A DNA stretch of 64,000 nucleotides. Origin: Dichetophora obliterata. Taxonomy: Eukaryota > Arthropoda > Insecta > Diptera > Sciomyzidae. Shown piece by piece: positions 33,601 through 47,528 of the stretch. The notes under the pieces are model-generated. The model saw only the letters and a program-made list of their open reading frames with translations, made no database searches and was not told the origin of the DNA. The stretch spans positions 29,215,318-29,279,317 of the forward strand of contig OY986436.1 of NCBI GenBank assembly GCA_963920525.1. Direction: 5' to 3'. The translations under genes were made by a program, and so were the position numbers. The number at the start of each line of letters is the position of its first letter. The first letter of the stretch is position 1.

Positions 33601-36600
33601 AACACAAGACTGCATATTCAGAAAAAAGTTTTCTGGAATTTGATTTTTTTTCAAGAATCTTAGTTAAAATTTTTTACATGAATCATAGTTTTTGACGTGG
33701 TTTTGTGCGATTTTTTTGATTTTTTAGCCATAACTTCTAAACCATACATCATAAAAGGACGATTTATGCATCAAAATGTTCCTTAAGCTACAGCCCACAA
33801 GACTGTATCCTTAAAAATAAAAACAATCATAGTTTTTGACGTGGTTTTTCGCGATTTTTTTGATTTTTTAGCCATAACTTCTAAACCATACATCATAAAA
33901 GGACGATTTATGCATCAAAATGTTCCTTAAGCTACTGCCCACAAGACTGTATCCTTAAAATAATTTTAAAAATTAGATTTTATATTAATTTCATGTGCCC
34001 TTTTTTGTCAATTTTTATTTTTTTATTTATTTTCTAAAACAAAAACTACATATCAGATTAGGACGATTCATGCATTAAAATGAGCACCAGGTCCTCGTCC
34101 TTAAGAAGGGATACTCCTTTGTCCAAATGCCGTTTGCTCTATCTCTTGTAGTTTAGGAGTTGTAGAACACTTTTTGGAGTGGAAGCTGGCCAAAAACATG
34201 TGCTTTTTCCGTCATAACTCCCAAACCATACATCCTACAAGGACGATTTATACACCAAATTGTTTCTAATACATATATACACAAGACTGCATATTCAGAA
34301 AAAAGTTTTCTGGAATTTGATTTTTTTTTCAAGAATCTTAGTTAAAATTTTTTACATGAATCATAGTTTTTGACGTGGTTTTGTGCGATTTTTTTGATTT
34401 TTAAGCCATAACTTCTAAACCATACATCATAAAAGGACGATTTATGCATCAAAATGTTCCTTAAGCTACAGCCCACAAGACTGTATCCTTAAAAATAAAA
34501 ACAATCATAATTTTTGACGTGGTTTTTCGCGATTTTTTTGATTTTTTAGCCATAACTTCTAAACCATACATCATAAAAGGACGATTTATGCATCAAAATG
34601 TTTCTTAAGCTACTGTTCACAAGACTGTATCCTTAAAATAATTTTAAAAATTAGATTTCATGTTAATTTCATGTGCCCTTTTTTGTCAATTTTTATTTTT
34701 TTTATTTATTTTCTAAAATAAAAACTACATATCAGATAAGGACGATTCATGCATTAAAATGAGCACCAGGTCCTCGTCCTTAAGTAGGGTAACTTCTTTG
34801 TCCAAATGCATTTTGCTCTATCTCTTGTAGTTTTGGAGTTGTAGAACACTTTTTGGAGTGGTAGCTGGCCAAAAACATGTGCTTTTTCCGTCATAACTCC
34901 CAAACCATACATCCTACAAGGACGATTTATACACCAAATTGTTTCTAATACATATATACACAAGACTGCATATTCAGAAAAAAGTTTTCTGGAATTTGAT
35001 TTTTTTTCAAGAATCTTAGTTAAAATTTTTTACATGAATCATAGTTTTTGACGTGGTTTTTCGCGATTTTTTTGATTTTTTAGCCATAACTTCTAAACCA
35101 TACATCATAAAAGGACGATTTATGCATCAAAATGTTCCTTAAGCTACTGCCCACAAGACTGTATCCTTAAAATAATTTTAAAAATTAGATTTCATGTTAA
35201 TTTCATGTGCCCTTTTTTGTCAATTTTTATTTTTTTTATTTATTTTCTAAAATAAAAACTACAAATCAGATAAGGACGATTCATGCATTAAAGTGAGCAC
35301 CAGGTCCTCGTCCTTAAGAAACTATACTCCTCTATCCAAATGCCATTTGCTCTATCTCTTGTAGCTTAGGAGTTGTAGAACACTTTTTGGAGTGGAAGCT
35401 CGCCAAAAACATGTGCTTTTTCCGTCATAACTCCCAAACCATACATCCTACAAGGACGATTTATACACCAAATTGTTTCTAATACATATATACACAAGAC
35501 TGCTTATTCAGAAAAAAGTTTTCTGGAATTTGATTTTTTTTTAAGAATCTTAGTTAAAATTTTTTACATGAATCATAGTTTTTGACGTGGTTTTTTGCGA
35601 TTTTTTTGATTTTTTAGCCATAACTTCTAAACCATACATCATAAAAGGACGATTTAAGCATCAAAATGTTCCTTAAGCTACTGCCCACAAGACTGTATCC
35701 TTAAAATAATTTTAAAAATTAGATTTCATATTAATTTCATGTGCCCTTTTTTGTCAATTTTTATTTTTTTTATTTATTTTCTAAAATAAAAACTACATAT
35801 CAGATTAGGACGATTCATGCATTAAAATTAGCACCAGGTCCTCGTACTTAAGAAGGGATACTCCTTTGTCCAAATGCCGTTTGCTCTATCTCTGTAGTTT
35901 AGGAGTTGTAGAACACTTTTTGGAGTGGTAGCTGGCCAAAAACATGTGCTTTTTCCGTCATAACTCCCAAACCATACATCCTACAAGGACGATTTATACA
36001 CCAAATTGTTTCTAATACATATATTCACAAGACTGCATATTCAGAAAAAAGTTTTCTGGAATTTGATTTTTTTTCAAGAATCTTAGTTAAAATTTTTTAC
36101 ATGAATCATAGTTTTTGACGTGGTTTTTCGCGATTTTTTTGATTTTTTAGCCATAACTTCTAAACCATACATCATAAAAGGACGATTTATGCATCAAAAT
36201 GTTCCTTAAGCTACTGCCCACAAGACTGTATCCTTAAAAATAAAAACAATCATAGTTTTTGACGTGGTTTTTCGCGATTTTTTTGATTTTTTAGCCATAA
36301 CTTCTAAACCATACATCATAAAAGGACGATTTATGCATCAAAATATTCCTTAAGCTACTGCCCACAAGACTGTATCCTTAAAATAATTTTAAAAATTAGA
36401 TTTCATGTTAATTTCATGTGCCCTTTTTTGTCAATTTTTATTTTTTTTTATTTATTTTCTAAAATAAAAACTACATATCAGATAAGGACGATTCATGCAT
36501 TAAAATGAGCACCAGGTCCTCGTCCTTAAGAAGGAATACTCCTTTGTCCAAATGCCGTTAGCTTTATCTCTTGTAGTTTAGGAGTTGTAGAACACTTTTT

Positions 36601-39380
36601 GGAGTGGAAGCTGGCCAAAAACATGTGCTTTTTCCATCATAACTCCCAAACTGTACATCCTACAATGACGATTTATACACCAAATTGTTTCTAATACATA
36701 TATACACAAGACTGCATATTCAGAAAAAAGTTTTCTGGAATTTGATTTTTTTTCAAGAATCTTAGTTAAAATTTTTTACATGAATCATAGTTTTTGACGT
36801 GGTTTTTCGCGATTTTTTTGATTTTTTAGCCATAACTTCTAAACCATACATCATAAAAGGACGATTTATGCATCAAAATGTTCCTTAAGCTACTGCCCAC
36901 AAGACTGTATCCTTAAAATAATTTTAAAAATTAGATTTCATGTTAATTTCATGTGCCCTTTTTTGTCAATTTTTATTTTTTTTATTTATTTTCTAAAATA
37001 AAAACTACATATCAGATAAGGACGATTCATGCATTAAAATGAGCACCAGGTCCTCGTCCTTAAGAAGGGATACTCCTTTATCCAAATGCCGTTTGCTCTA
37101 TCTCTTGTAGTTTAGGAGTTGTAGAACACTTTTTGGAGTGGAAGCTGGCCAAAAACATGTGCTTTTTCCGTCATAACTCCCAAACCATACATCCTACAAG
37201 GACGATTTATACACCAAATTGTTTCTAATACATATATACACAAGACTGCATATTCAGAAAAAAGTTTTCTGGAATTTGATTTCTTTTCAAGAATCTTAGT
37301 TAAAATTTTTTACATGAATCATAGTTTTTGACGTGGTTTTGTGCGATTTTTTTGATTTTTTAGCCATAACTTCTAAACCATACATCATAAAAGGACGATT
37401 TATGCATCAAAATGTTCCTTAAGCTACAGCCCACAAGACTGTATCCTTAAAATAATTTTAAAAATTAGATTTCATGTTAATTTCATGTGCCCTTTTTTGT
37501 CAATTTTTATTTTTTTTATTTATTTTCTAAAATAAAAACTACATATCAGATAAGGACGATTCATGCATTAAAATGAGCACCAGGTCCTCGTCCTTAAGAA
37601 GGGATACTCCTTTATCCAAATGCCGTTTGCTCTATCTCTTGTAGTTTAGGAGTTGTAGAACACTTTTTGGAGTGGTAGCTGGCCAAAAACATGTGCTTTT
37701 TCCGTCATAACTCCCAAACCATACATCCTACAAGGACGATTTATACACCAAATTGTTTCTAATACATATATACACAAGACTGCATATTCAGAAAAAAGTT
37801 TTCTGGAATTTGATTTTTTTTCAAGAATCTTAGTTAAAATTTTTTACATGAATCATAGTTTTTGACGTGGTTTTTCGCGATTTTTTTGATTTTTTAGCCA
37901 TAACTTCTAAACCATACATCATAAAAGGACGATTTATGCATCAAAATGTTCCTTAAGCTACTGCCCACAAGACTGTATCCTTAAAATAATTTTAAAAATT
38001 AGATTTCATGTTAATTTCATGTGCCCTTTTTTGTCAATTTTTATTTTTTTTATTTATTTTCTAAAATAAAAACTACATATCAGATAAGGACGATTCATGC
38101 ATTAAAATGAGCACCAGGTCCTCGTCCTTAAGAAGGGATACTCCTTTATCCAAATGCCGTTTGCTCTATCTCTTGTAGTTTAGGAGTTGTAGAACACTTT
38201 TTGGAGTGGAAGCTGGCCAAAAACATGTGCTTTTTCCGTCATAACTCCCAAACCATACATCCTACAAGGACGATTTATACACCAAATTGTTTCTAATACA
38301 TATATACACAAGACTGCATATTCAGAAAAAAGTTTTCTGGAATTTGATTTTTTTTCAAGAATCTTAGTTAAAATTTTTTACATGAATCATAGTTTTTGAC
38401 GTGGTTTTTCGCGATTTTTTTGATTTTTTAGCCATAACTTCTAAACCATACATCATAAAAGGACGATTTATGCATCAAAATGTTCCTTAAGCTACTGTTC
38501 ACAAGACTGTATCCTTAAAATAATTTTAAAAATTAGATTTCATGTTAATTTCATGTGCCCTTTTTTGTCCATTTTTATTTTTTTTATTTATTTTCTAAAA
38601 TAAAAACTACAAATCAGATAAGGACGATTCATGCATTAAAGTGAGCACCAGGTCCTCGTCCTTAAGAAACTATACTCCTCTATCCAAATGCCATTTGCTC
38701 TATCTCTTGTAGCTTAGGAGTTGTAGAACACTTATTGGAGTGGAAGCTCGCCAAAAACATGTGCTTTTTCCGTCATAACTCCCAAACCATACATCCTACA
38801 AGGACGATTTATACACCAAATTGTTTCTAATACATATATACACAAGACTGCTTATTCAGAAAAAAGTTTTCTGGAATTTGATTTTTTTTCAAGAATCTTA
38901 GTTAAAATTTTTTACATGAATCATAGTTTTTGACGTGGTTTTTTGCGATTTTTTTGATTTTTTAGCCATAACTTCTAAACCATACATCATAAAAGGACGA
39001 TTTAGGCATCAAAATGTTCCTTAAGCTACTGCCCACAAGACTGTATCCTTAAAATAATTTTAAAAATTAGATTTCATATTAATTTCATGTGCCCTTTTTT
39101 GTCAATTTTTATTTTTTTTATTTATTTTCTAAAATAAAAACTACACATCAGATTAGGACGATTCATGCATTAAAATTAGCACCAGGTCCTCGTACTTAAG
39201 AAGGAATACTCCTTTGTCCAAATGCCGTTTGCTCTATCTCTGTAGTTTAGGAGTTGTAGAACACTTTTTGGAGTGGTAGCTGGCCAAAAACATGTGCTTT
39301 TTCCGTCATAGCTCCCAAACCATACATCCTACAAGGACGATTTATACACCAAATTGTTTCTAATACATATATACACAAGA

Positions 39381-39415
39381 CTGCATATTCAGAAAAAAGT
39401 TTTCTGAATATGCAG
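39381..39415. repeat. Perfect 16 bp palindrome at a satellite switch point, copy 1
   Basis: CTGCATATTCAGAAAA, then AAG, then TTTTCTGAATATGCAG. A normal unit reads TTTTCTGGAATTTGA here. Instead the sequence turns back as an inverted copy of its own left arm and then jumps to TGGTTTATTGCG, losing about 65 bp of the unit. Confidence 0.85.
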
Positions 39416-41567
39416 TGGTTTATTGCGATTTTTTTGATTTTTTAGCCATAACTTCTAAACCATACATCATAAAAGGACGATTTATGCATCAAAATGTTCC
39501 TTAAGCTATAGCCCACAAGACTGTATCCTTAAAAAATAAAAAGAATCATAGTTTTTGACGTGGTTTTTCGCGATTTTTTTGAGTTTTTAGCCATAACTTC
39601 TAAACCATACATCATAAAAGGACGATTTATGCATCAAAATGTTCCTTAAGCTACTGCCCACAAGACTGTATCCTTAAAATAATTTTAAAAATTAGATTTC
39701 ATGTTAATTTCATGTGCCCTTTTTTGTCAATTTTTATTTTTTTTATTTAATTTCTAAAATAAAAACTACATATCAGATAAGGACGATTCATGCATTAAAA
39801 TGAGCACCAGGTCCTCGTCCTTAAGACAGGATACTCCTTTGTCCAAATGCCGTTTGCTCTATCTCTTGTAGTTTAGGAGATGTAGAACACTTTTTGGAGT
39901 GGTAGCTGGCCAAAAACATGTGCTTTTTCCGTCATAACTCCCAAACCATACATCCTACAAGGACGATTTATACACCAAATTGTTTCTAATACATATATAC
40001 ACAAGACTGCTTATTCAGAAAAAAGTTTTCTGGAATTTGATTTTTTTTCAAGAATCTTAGTTAAAATTTTTTACATGAATCATAGTTTTTGACGTGGTTT
40101 TTTCGATTTTTTTGATTTTTTAGCCATAACTTCTAAACCATACATCATAAAAGGACGATTTATGCATCAAAATGTTCCTTAAGTTACTGCCCACAAGACT
40201 GTATCCTTAAAATAATTTTAAAATTTAGATTTCATATTAATTTCATGTGCCCTTTTTTGTCAATTTTTATTTTTTTTATTTATTTTCTAAAATAAAAACT
40301 ACATATCAGATAAGGACGATTCATGCATTAAAATGAGCACCAGGTCCTCGTCCTTAAGTAGGGTAATTTCTTTGTCCAAATGCATTTTGCTCTATCTCTT
40401 GTAGTTTAGGAGTTGTAGAACACTTTTTGGAGTGGTAGCTGGCCAAAAACATGTGCTTTTTCCGTCATAACTCCCAAACCATACATCCTACAAGGACGAT
40501 TTATACACCAAATTGTTTCTAATACATATATACACAAGACTGCATATTCAGAAAAAAGTTTTCTGGAATTTGATTTTTTTTCAAGAATCTTAGTTAAAAT
40601 TTTTTACATGAATCATAGTTTTTGACGTGGTTTTTCGCGATTTTTTTGATTTTTTAGCCATAACTTCTAAACCATACATCATAAAAGGACGATTTATGCA
40701 TCAAAATGTTCCTTAAGCTACTGCCCACAAGACTGTATCCTTAAAATAATTTTAAAAATTAGATTTAATGTTAATTTCATGTGCCCTTTTTTGTCAATTT
40801 TTATTTTTTTTATTTAGCACCATTAAAATGAGCACCAGGTCCTCGTCCTTAAGAAGGGATACTCCTTTGTCCAAATGCCGTTTGCTCTATCTCTTGTAGT
40901 TTAGGAGTTGTAGAACACTTTTTGGAGTGGTAGCTGGCCAAAAACATGTGCTTTTTCCGTCATAACTCCCAAACCATACATCCTACAAGGACGATTTATA
41001 CACCAAATTGTTTCTAATACATATATACACAAGACTGCTTATTCAGAAAAAAGTTTTCTGGAATTTGATTTTTTTTCAAGAATCTTAGTTAAAATTTTTT
41101 ACATGAATCATAGTTTTTGACGTGGTTTTTTGCGATTTTTTTGATTTTTTAGCCATAACTTCTAAACCATACATCATAAAAGGACGATTTAGGCATCAAA
41201 ATGTTCCTTAAGCTACTGCCCACAAGACTGTATCCTTAAAATAATTTTAAAAATTAGATTTCATATTAATTTCATGTGCCCTTTTTTGTCAATTTTTATT
41301 TTTTTTATTTATTTTCTAAAATAAAAACTACACATCAGATTAGGACGATTCATGCATTAAAATTAGCACCAGGTCCTCGTACTTAAGGAGGAATACTCCT
41401 TTGTCCAAATGCCGTTTGCTCTATCTCTGTAGTTTAGGAGTTGTAGAACACTTTTTGGAGTAGTAGCTGGCCAAAAACATGTGCTTTTTCCGTCATAGCT
41501 CCCAAACCATACATCCTACAAGGACGATTTATACACCAAATTGTTTCTAATACATATATACACAAGA

Positions 41568-41604
41568 CTGCATATTTTCAGAAAACTTTTTTCTGAATAT
41601 GCAG
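41568..41604. repeat. Same palindrome, copy 2, with its centre inverted
   Basis: The core is the exact reverse complement of copy 1's core (CAGAAAACTTTTTTCTG instead of CAGAAAAAAGTTTTCTG), plus two extra T in the left arm. The flanks on both sides keep the normal orientation, so only the hairpin centre has flipped. Confidence 0.85.
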
Positions 41605-43360
41605 TGGTTTATTGCGATTTTTTTGATTTTTAAGCCATAACTTCTAAACCATACATCATAAAAGGACGATTTATGCATCAAAATGTTCCTTAAGCTATAG
41701 CCCACAAGACTGTATCCTTAAAAAATAAAAAGAATCATAGTTTTTGACGTGGTTTTTCGCGATTTTTTTGATTTTTTAGCCATAACTTCTAAACCATACA
41801 TCATAAAAGGACGATTTATGCATCAAAATGTTCCTTAAGCTACTGCCCACAAGACTGTATCCTTAAAATAATTTTAAAAATTAGATTTCATGTTAATTTC
41901 ATGTGCCCTTTTTTGTCAATTTTTATTTTTTTTATTTATTTTCTAAAATAAAAACTACATATCAGATAAGGACGATTCATGCATTAAAATGAGCACCAGG
42001 TCCTCGTCCTTAAGAAGGGATACTCCTTTGTCCAAATGCCGTTTGCTCTATCTCTTGTAGTTTAGGAGATGTAGAACACTTTTTGGAGTGGTAGCTGGCC
42101 AAAAACATGTGCTTTTTCCGTCATAACTCCCAAACCATACATCCTACAAGGACGATTTATACACCAAATTGTTTCTAATACATATATACACAAGACTGCT
42201 TATTCAGAAAAAAGTTTTCTGGAATTTGATTTTTTTTCAAGAATCTTAGTTAAAATTTTTTACATGAATCATAGTTTTTGACGTGGTTTTTTCGATTTTT
42301 TTGATTTTTTAGCCATAACTTCTAAACCATACATCATAAAAGGACGATTTATGCATCAAAATGTTCCTTAAGTTACTGCCCACAAGACTGTATCCTTAAA
42401 ATAATTTTAAAATTTAGATTTCATATTAATTTCATGTGCCCTTTTTTGTCAATTTTTATTTTTTTTATTTATTTTCTAAAATAAAAACTACATATCAGAT
42501 AAGGACGATTCATGCATTAAAATGAGCACCAGGTCCTCGTCCTTAAGTAGGGTAATTTCTTTGTCCAAATGCATTTTGCTCTATCTCTTGTAGTTTAGGA
42601 GTTGTAGAACACTTTTTGGAGTGGTAGCTGGCCAAAAACATGTGCTTTTTCCGTCATAACTCCCAAACCATACATCCTACAAGGACGATTTATACACCAA
42701 ATTGTTTCTAATACATATATACACAAGACTGCATATTCAGAAAAAAGTTTTCTGGAATTTGATTTTTTTTCAAGAATCTTAGTTAAAATTTTTTACATGA
42801 ATCATAGTTTTTGACGTGGTTTTTCGCGATTTTTTTGATTTTTTAGCCATAACTTCTAAACCATACATCATAAAAGGACGATTTATGCATCAAAATGTTC
42901 CTTAAGCTACTGCCCACAAGACTGTATCCTTAAAATAATTTTAAAAATTAGATTTCATGTTAATTTCATGTGCCCTTTTTTGTCAATTTTTATTTTTTTT
43001 ATTTAGCACCATTAAAATGAGCACCAGGTCCTCGTCCTTAAGAAGGGATACTCCTTTGTCAAAATGCCGTTTGCTCTATCTCTTGTAGTTTAGGAGTTGT
43101 AGAACACTTTTTGGAGTGGTAGCTGGCCAAAAACATGTGCTTTTTCCGTCATAACTCCCAAACCATACATCCTACAAGGACGATTTATACACCAAATTGT
43201 TTCTAATACATATATACACAAGACTGCTTATTCAGAAAAAAGTTTTCTGGAATTTGATTTTTTTTCAAGAATCTTAGTTAAAATTTTTTACATGAATCAT
43301 AGTTTTTGACGTGGTTTTTTGCGATTTTTTTGATTTTTTAGCCATAACTTCTAAACCATA

Positions 43361-43380
43361 AAAGCGTAAAACCAAAAGTG
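43361..43380. repeat. 20 bp filler sequence at a satellite junction, copy 1
   Basis: AAAGCGTAAAACCAAAAGTG sits between CTAAACCATA and CTGGAATTAG. It is not part of the normal unit. After it the unit restarts about 110 bp upstream, giving a duplication with filler. Confidence 0.8.
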
Positions 43381-45772
43381 CTGGAATTAGATTTTTTTTC
43401 AAGAATCTTAGTTAAAATTTTTTACATGAATCATAGTTTTTGACGTGGTTTTTCGCGATTTTTTTTATTTTTTAGCCATAACTTCTAAACCATACATCAT
43501 AAAAGGACGATTTATGCATCAAAATGTTCCTTAAGCTACTGCCCACAAGACTGTATCCTTAAAATAATTTTAAAAATTAGATTTCATGTTAATTTCATGT
43601 GCCCTTTTTTGTCAATTTTTATTTTTTTATTTATTTTCTAAAATAAAAACTACATATCAGATAAGGACGATTCATGCATTAAAATGAGCACCAGGTCCTC
43701 GTCCTAAAGAAGGGATACTCCTTTGTCCAAATGCCGTTTGCTCTATCTCTTGTAGTTTAGGAGTTGTAGAACACTTTTTGGAGTGGAAGCTGGCCAAAAA
43801 CATGTGCTTTTTCCGTCATAACTCCCAAACCATACATCCTACAAGGACGATTTATACACCAAATTGTTTCTAATACATATATACACAAGACTTCTTATTC
43901 AGAAAAAAGTTTTCTGGAATTTGATTTTTTTTCAAGAATCTTAGTTAAAATTTTTTACATGAATCATAGTTTTTGACGTGGTTTTTTGCGATTTTTTTGA
44001 TTTTTTAGCCATAACTTCTAAACCATACATCATAAAAGGACGATTTATGCATCAAAATGTTCCTTAAGTTACTGCCCACAAGACTGTATCCTTAAAATAA
44101 TTTTAAAAATTAGATTTCATGTTAATTTCATGTGCCCTTTTTTGTCAATTTTTATTTTTTTTATTTATTTTCTAAAATAAAAACTACAAATCAGATAAGG
44201 ACGATTCATGCACTAAAGTGAGCACCAGGTCCTCGTCCTTAAGAAACTATACTCCTCTATCCAAATGCCATTTGCTCTATCTCTTGTAGCTTAGGAGTTG
44301 TAGAACACTTTTTGGAGTGGAAGCTCGCCAAAAACATGTGCTTTTTCCGTCATAACTCCCAAACCATACATCCTACAAGGACGATTTATACACCAAATTG
44401 TTTCTAATACATATATACACAAGACTGCATATTCAGAAAAAAGTTTTCTGGAATTTGATTTTTTTTCAAGAATCTTAGTTAAAATTTTTTACATGAATCA
44501 TAGTTTTTGACGTGGTTTTTTGCGATTTTTTTGATTTTTTAGCCATAACTTCTAAACCATACATCATAAAAGGACGATTTATGCATCAAAATGTTCCTTA
44601 AGCTACAGCCCACAAGACTGTATCCTTAAAAATAAAAACAATCATAGTTTTTGACGTGGTTTTTCGCGATTTTTTTGATTTTCTAGCCATAACTTCTAAA
44701 CCATACATCATAAAAGGACGATTTAGGCATCAAAATGTTCCTTAAGCTACTGCCCACAAGACTGTATCCTTAAAATAATTTTAAAAATTAGATTTCATAT
44801 TAATTTCATGTGCCCTTTTTTGTCAATTTTTATTTTTTTTATTTATTTTCTAAAATAAAAACTACATATCAGATTAGGACGATTCATGCATTAAAATTAG
44901 CACCAGGTCCTCGTACTTAAGAAGGGATACTCCTTTATCCAAATGCCGTTTGCTCTATCTCTGTAGTTTAGGAGTTGTAGAACACTTTTTGGAGTGGTAG
45001 CTGGCCAAAAACATGTGCTTTTTCCGTCATAACTCCCAAACCATACATCCTACAAGGACGATTTATACACCAAATTGTTTCTAATACATATATACACAAG
45101 ACTGCATATTCAGAAAAAAGTTTTCTGGAATTTGATTTTTTTTCAAGAAACTTAGTTAAAATTTTTTACATGAATCATAGTTTTTGACGTGGTTTTTCGC
45201 GATTTTTTTGATTTTTTAGCCATAACTTCTAAACCATACATCATAAAAGGACGATTTATGCATCAAAATGTTCCTTAAGCTACTACCCACAAGACTGTAT
45301 CCTTAAAATAATTTTAAAAATTAGATTTCATGTTAATTTCATGTGCCCTTTTTTGTCAATTTTTATTTTTTTTATTTATTTTCTAAAATAAAAACTACAT
45401 ATCAGATAAGGACGATTGATGCATTAAAATGAGCACCAGGTCCTCGTCCTTAAATAGGGTAACTTCTTTGTCCAAATGCATTTTGCTCTATCTCTTGTAG
45501 TTTAGGAGTTGTAGAACACTTTTTGGAGTGGTAGCTGGCCAAAAACATGTGCTTTTTCCGTCATAACTCCCAAACCATACATCCTACAAGGACGATTTAT
45601 ACACCAAATTGTTTCTAATACATATATACACAAGACTGCTTATTCAGAAAAAAGTTTTCTGGAATTTGATTTTTTTTCAAGAATCTTAGTTAAAATTTTT
45701 TACATGAATCATAGTTTTTGACGTGGTTTTTTGCGATTTTTTTGATTTTTTAGCCATAACTTCTAAACCATA

Positions 45773-45792
45773 AAAGCGTAAAACCAAAAGTG
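45773..45792. repeat. 20 bp filler sequence, copy 2
   Basis: Identical filler and junction bases to the copy at 43361, 2412 bp downstream, inside the 668 bp unit that starts at 45395. Confidence 0.8.
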
Positions 45793-47508
45793 CTGGAATT
45801 AGATTTTTTTTCAAGAATCTTAGTTAAAATTTTTTACATGAATCATAGTTTTTGACGTGGTTTTTCGCGATTTTTTTGATTTTTTACCCATAACTTCTAA
45901 ACCATACATCATAAAAGGACGATTTATGCATCAAAATGTTCCTTAAGCTACTGCCCACAAGACTGTATCCTTAAAATAATTTTAAAAATTAGATTTCATG
46001 TTAATTTCATGTGCCCTTTTTTGTCAATTTTTATTTTTTTTATTTATTTTCTAAAATAAAAACTACATATCAGATAAGGACGATTCATGCATTAAAATGA
46101 GCACCAGGTCCTCGTCCTAAAGAAGGGATACTCCTTTGTCCAAATGCCGTTTGCTCTATCTCTTGTAGTTTAGGAGTTGTAGAACACTTTTTGGAGTGGT
46201 AGCTGGCCAAAAACATGTGCTTTTTCCGTCATAACTCCCAAACCATACATCCTACAAGGACGATTTATACACCAAATTGTTTCTAATACATATATACACA
46301 AGACTGCTTATTCAGAAAAAAGTTTTCTGGAATTTGATTTTTTTTCAAGAATCTTAGTTAAAATTTTTTACATGAATCATAGTTTTTGACGTGGTTTTTT
46401 TGCGATTTTTTTGATTTTTTAGCCATAACTTCTAAACCATACATCATAAAAGGACGATTTATGCATCAAAATGTTCCTTAAGTTACTGCCCACAAGACTG
46501 TATCCTTAAAATAATTTTAAAAATTAGATTTCATGTTAATTTCATGTGCCCTTTTTTGTCAATTTTTATTTTTTTTATTTATTTTCTAAAATAAAAACTA
46601 CATATCAGATAAGGACGATTCATGCATTAAAATGAGCACCAGGTCCTCGTCCTTAAATAGGGTAACTTCTTTGTCCAAATGCATTTTGCTCTATCTCTTG
46701 TAGTTTAGGAGTTGTAGAACACTTTTTGGAGTGGTAGCTGGCCAAAAACATGTGCTTTTTCCGTCATAACTCCCAAACCATACATCCTACAAGGACGATT
46801 TATACACCAAATTGTTTCTAATACATATATACACAAGACTGCATATTCAGAAAAAAGTTTTCTGGAATTTGATTTTTTTTCAAGAATCTTAGTTAAAATT
46901 TTTTACATGAATCATAGTTTTTGACGTGGTTTTTCGCGATTTTTTTGATTTTTTAGCCATAACTTCTAAACCATACATCATAAAAGAACGATTTATGCAT
47001 CAAAATGTTCCTTAAGTTACTGCCCACAAGACTGTATCCTTAAAATAATTTTAAAAATTAGATTTCATGTTAATTTCATGTGCCCTTTTTTGTCAATTTT
47101 TATTTTTTTTATTTATTTTCTAAAATAAAACTACATATCAGATAAGGACGATTCATGCATTAAAGTGAGCACCAGGTCCTCGTCCTTAAGAAACTATACT
47201 CCTCTATCCAAATGCCATTTGCTCTATCTCTTGTAGCTTAGGAGTTGTAGAACACTTTTTGGAGTGGTAGCTGGCCAAAAACATGTGCTTTTTCCGTCAT
47301 AACTCCCAAACCATACATCCTACAAGGACGATTTATACACCAAATTGTTTCTAATACATATATACACAAGACTGCTTATTCAGAAAAAAGTTTTCTGGAA
47401 TTTGATTTTTTTTCAAGAATCTTAGTTAAAATTTTTTACATGAATCATAGTTTTTGACGTGGTTTTTTTGCGATTTTTTTGATTTTTTAGCCATAACTTC
47501 TAAACCAT

Positions 47509-47528
47509 AAAAGCGTAAAACCAAAAGT
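47509..47528. repeat. 20 bp filler sequence, copy 3
   Basis: Identical filler and junction again, 1736 bp after copy 2, inside the 669 bp unit that starts at 47131. This is the last irregular-length unit before the uniform right block. Confidence 0.8.

Larger units (their letters stand above)
38780..43150. repeat. 2189 bp tandem duplication within the array
   Basis: The abnormal junction TTTAGCACCATTAAAATG, which deletes the usual CTACATATCAG anchor region, occurs at 40814 and again 2189 bp later at 43003. Other shared private variants are CACATCAGATTAGG (39143 and 41330), the palindromic switch point (39381 and 41568), TAGGAGATGTAG (39876 and 42065) and GTTTTTTCGATT (about 40096 and 42285). 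The outer limits are approximate. Confidence 0.75.

Noticed and set aside
34754..34963. 69-codon minus-strand frame inside the satellite
   Set aside because: The frame is satellite sequence read backwards and is broken in other units, so it is not under coding constraint.
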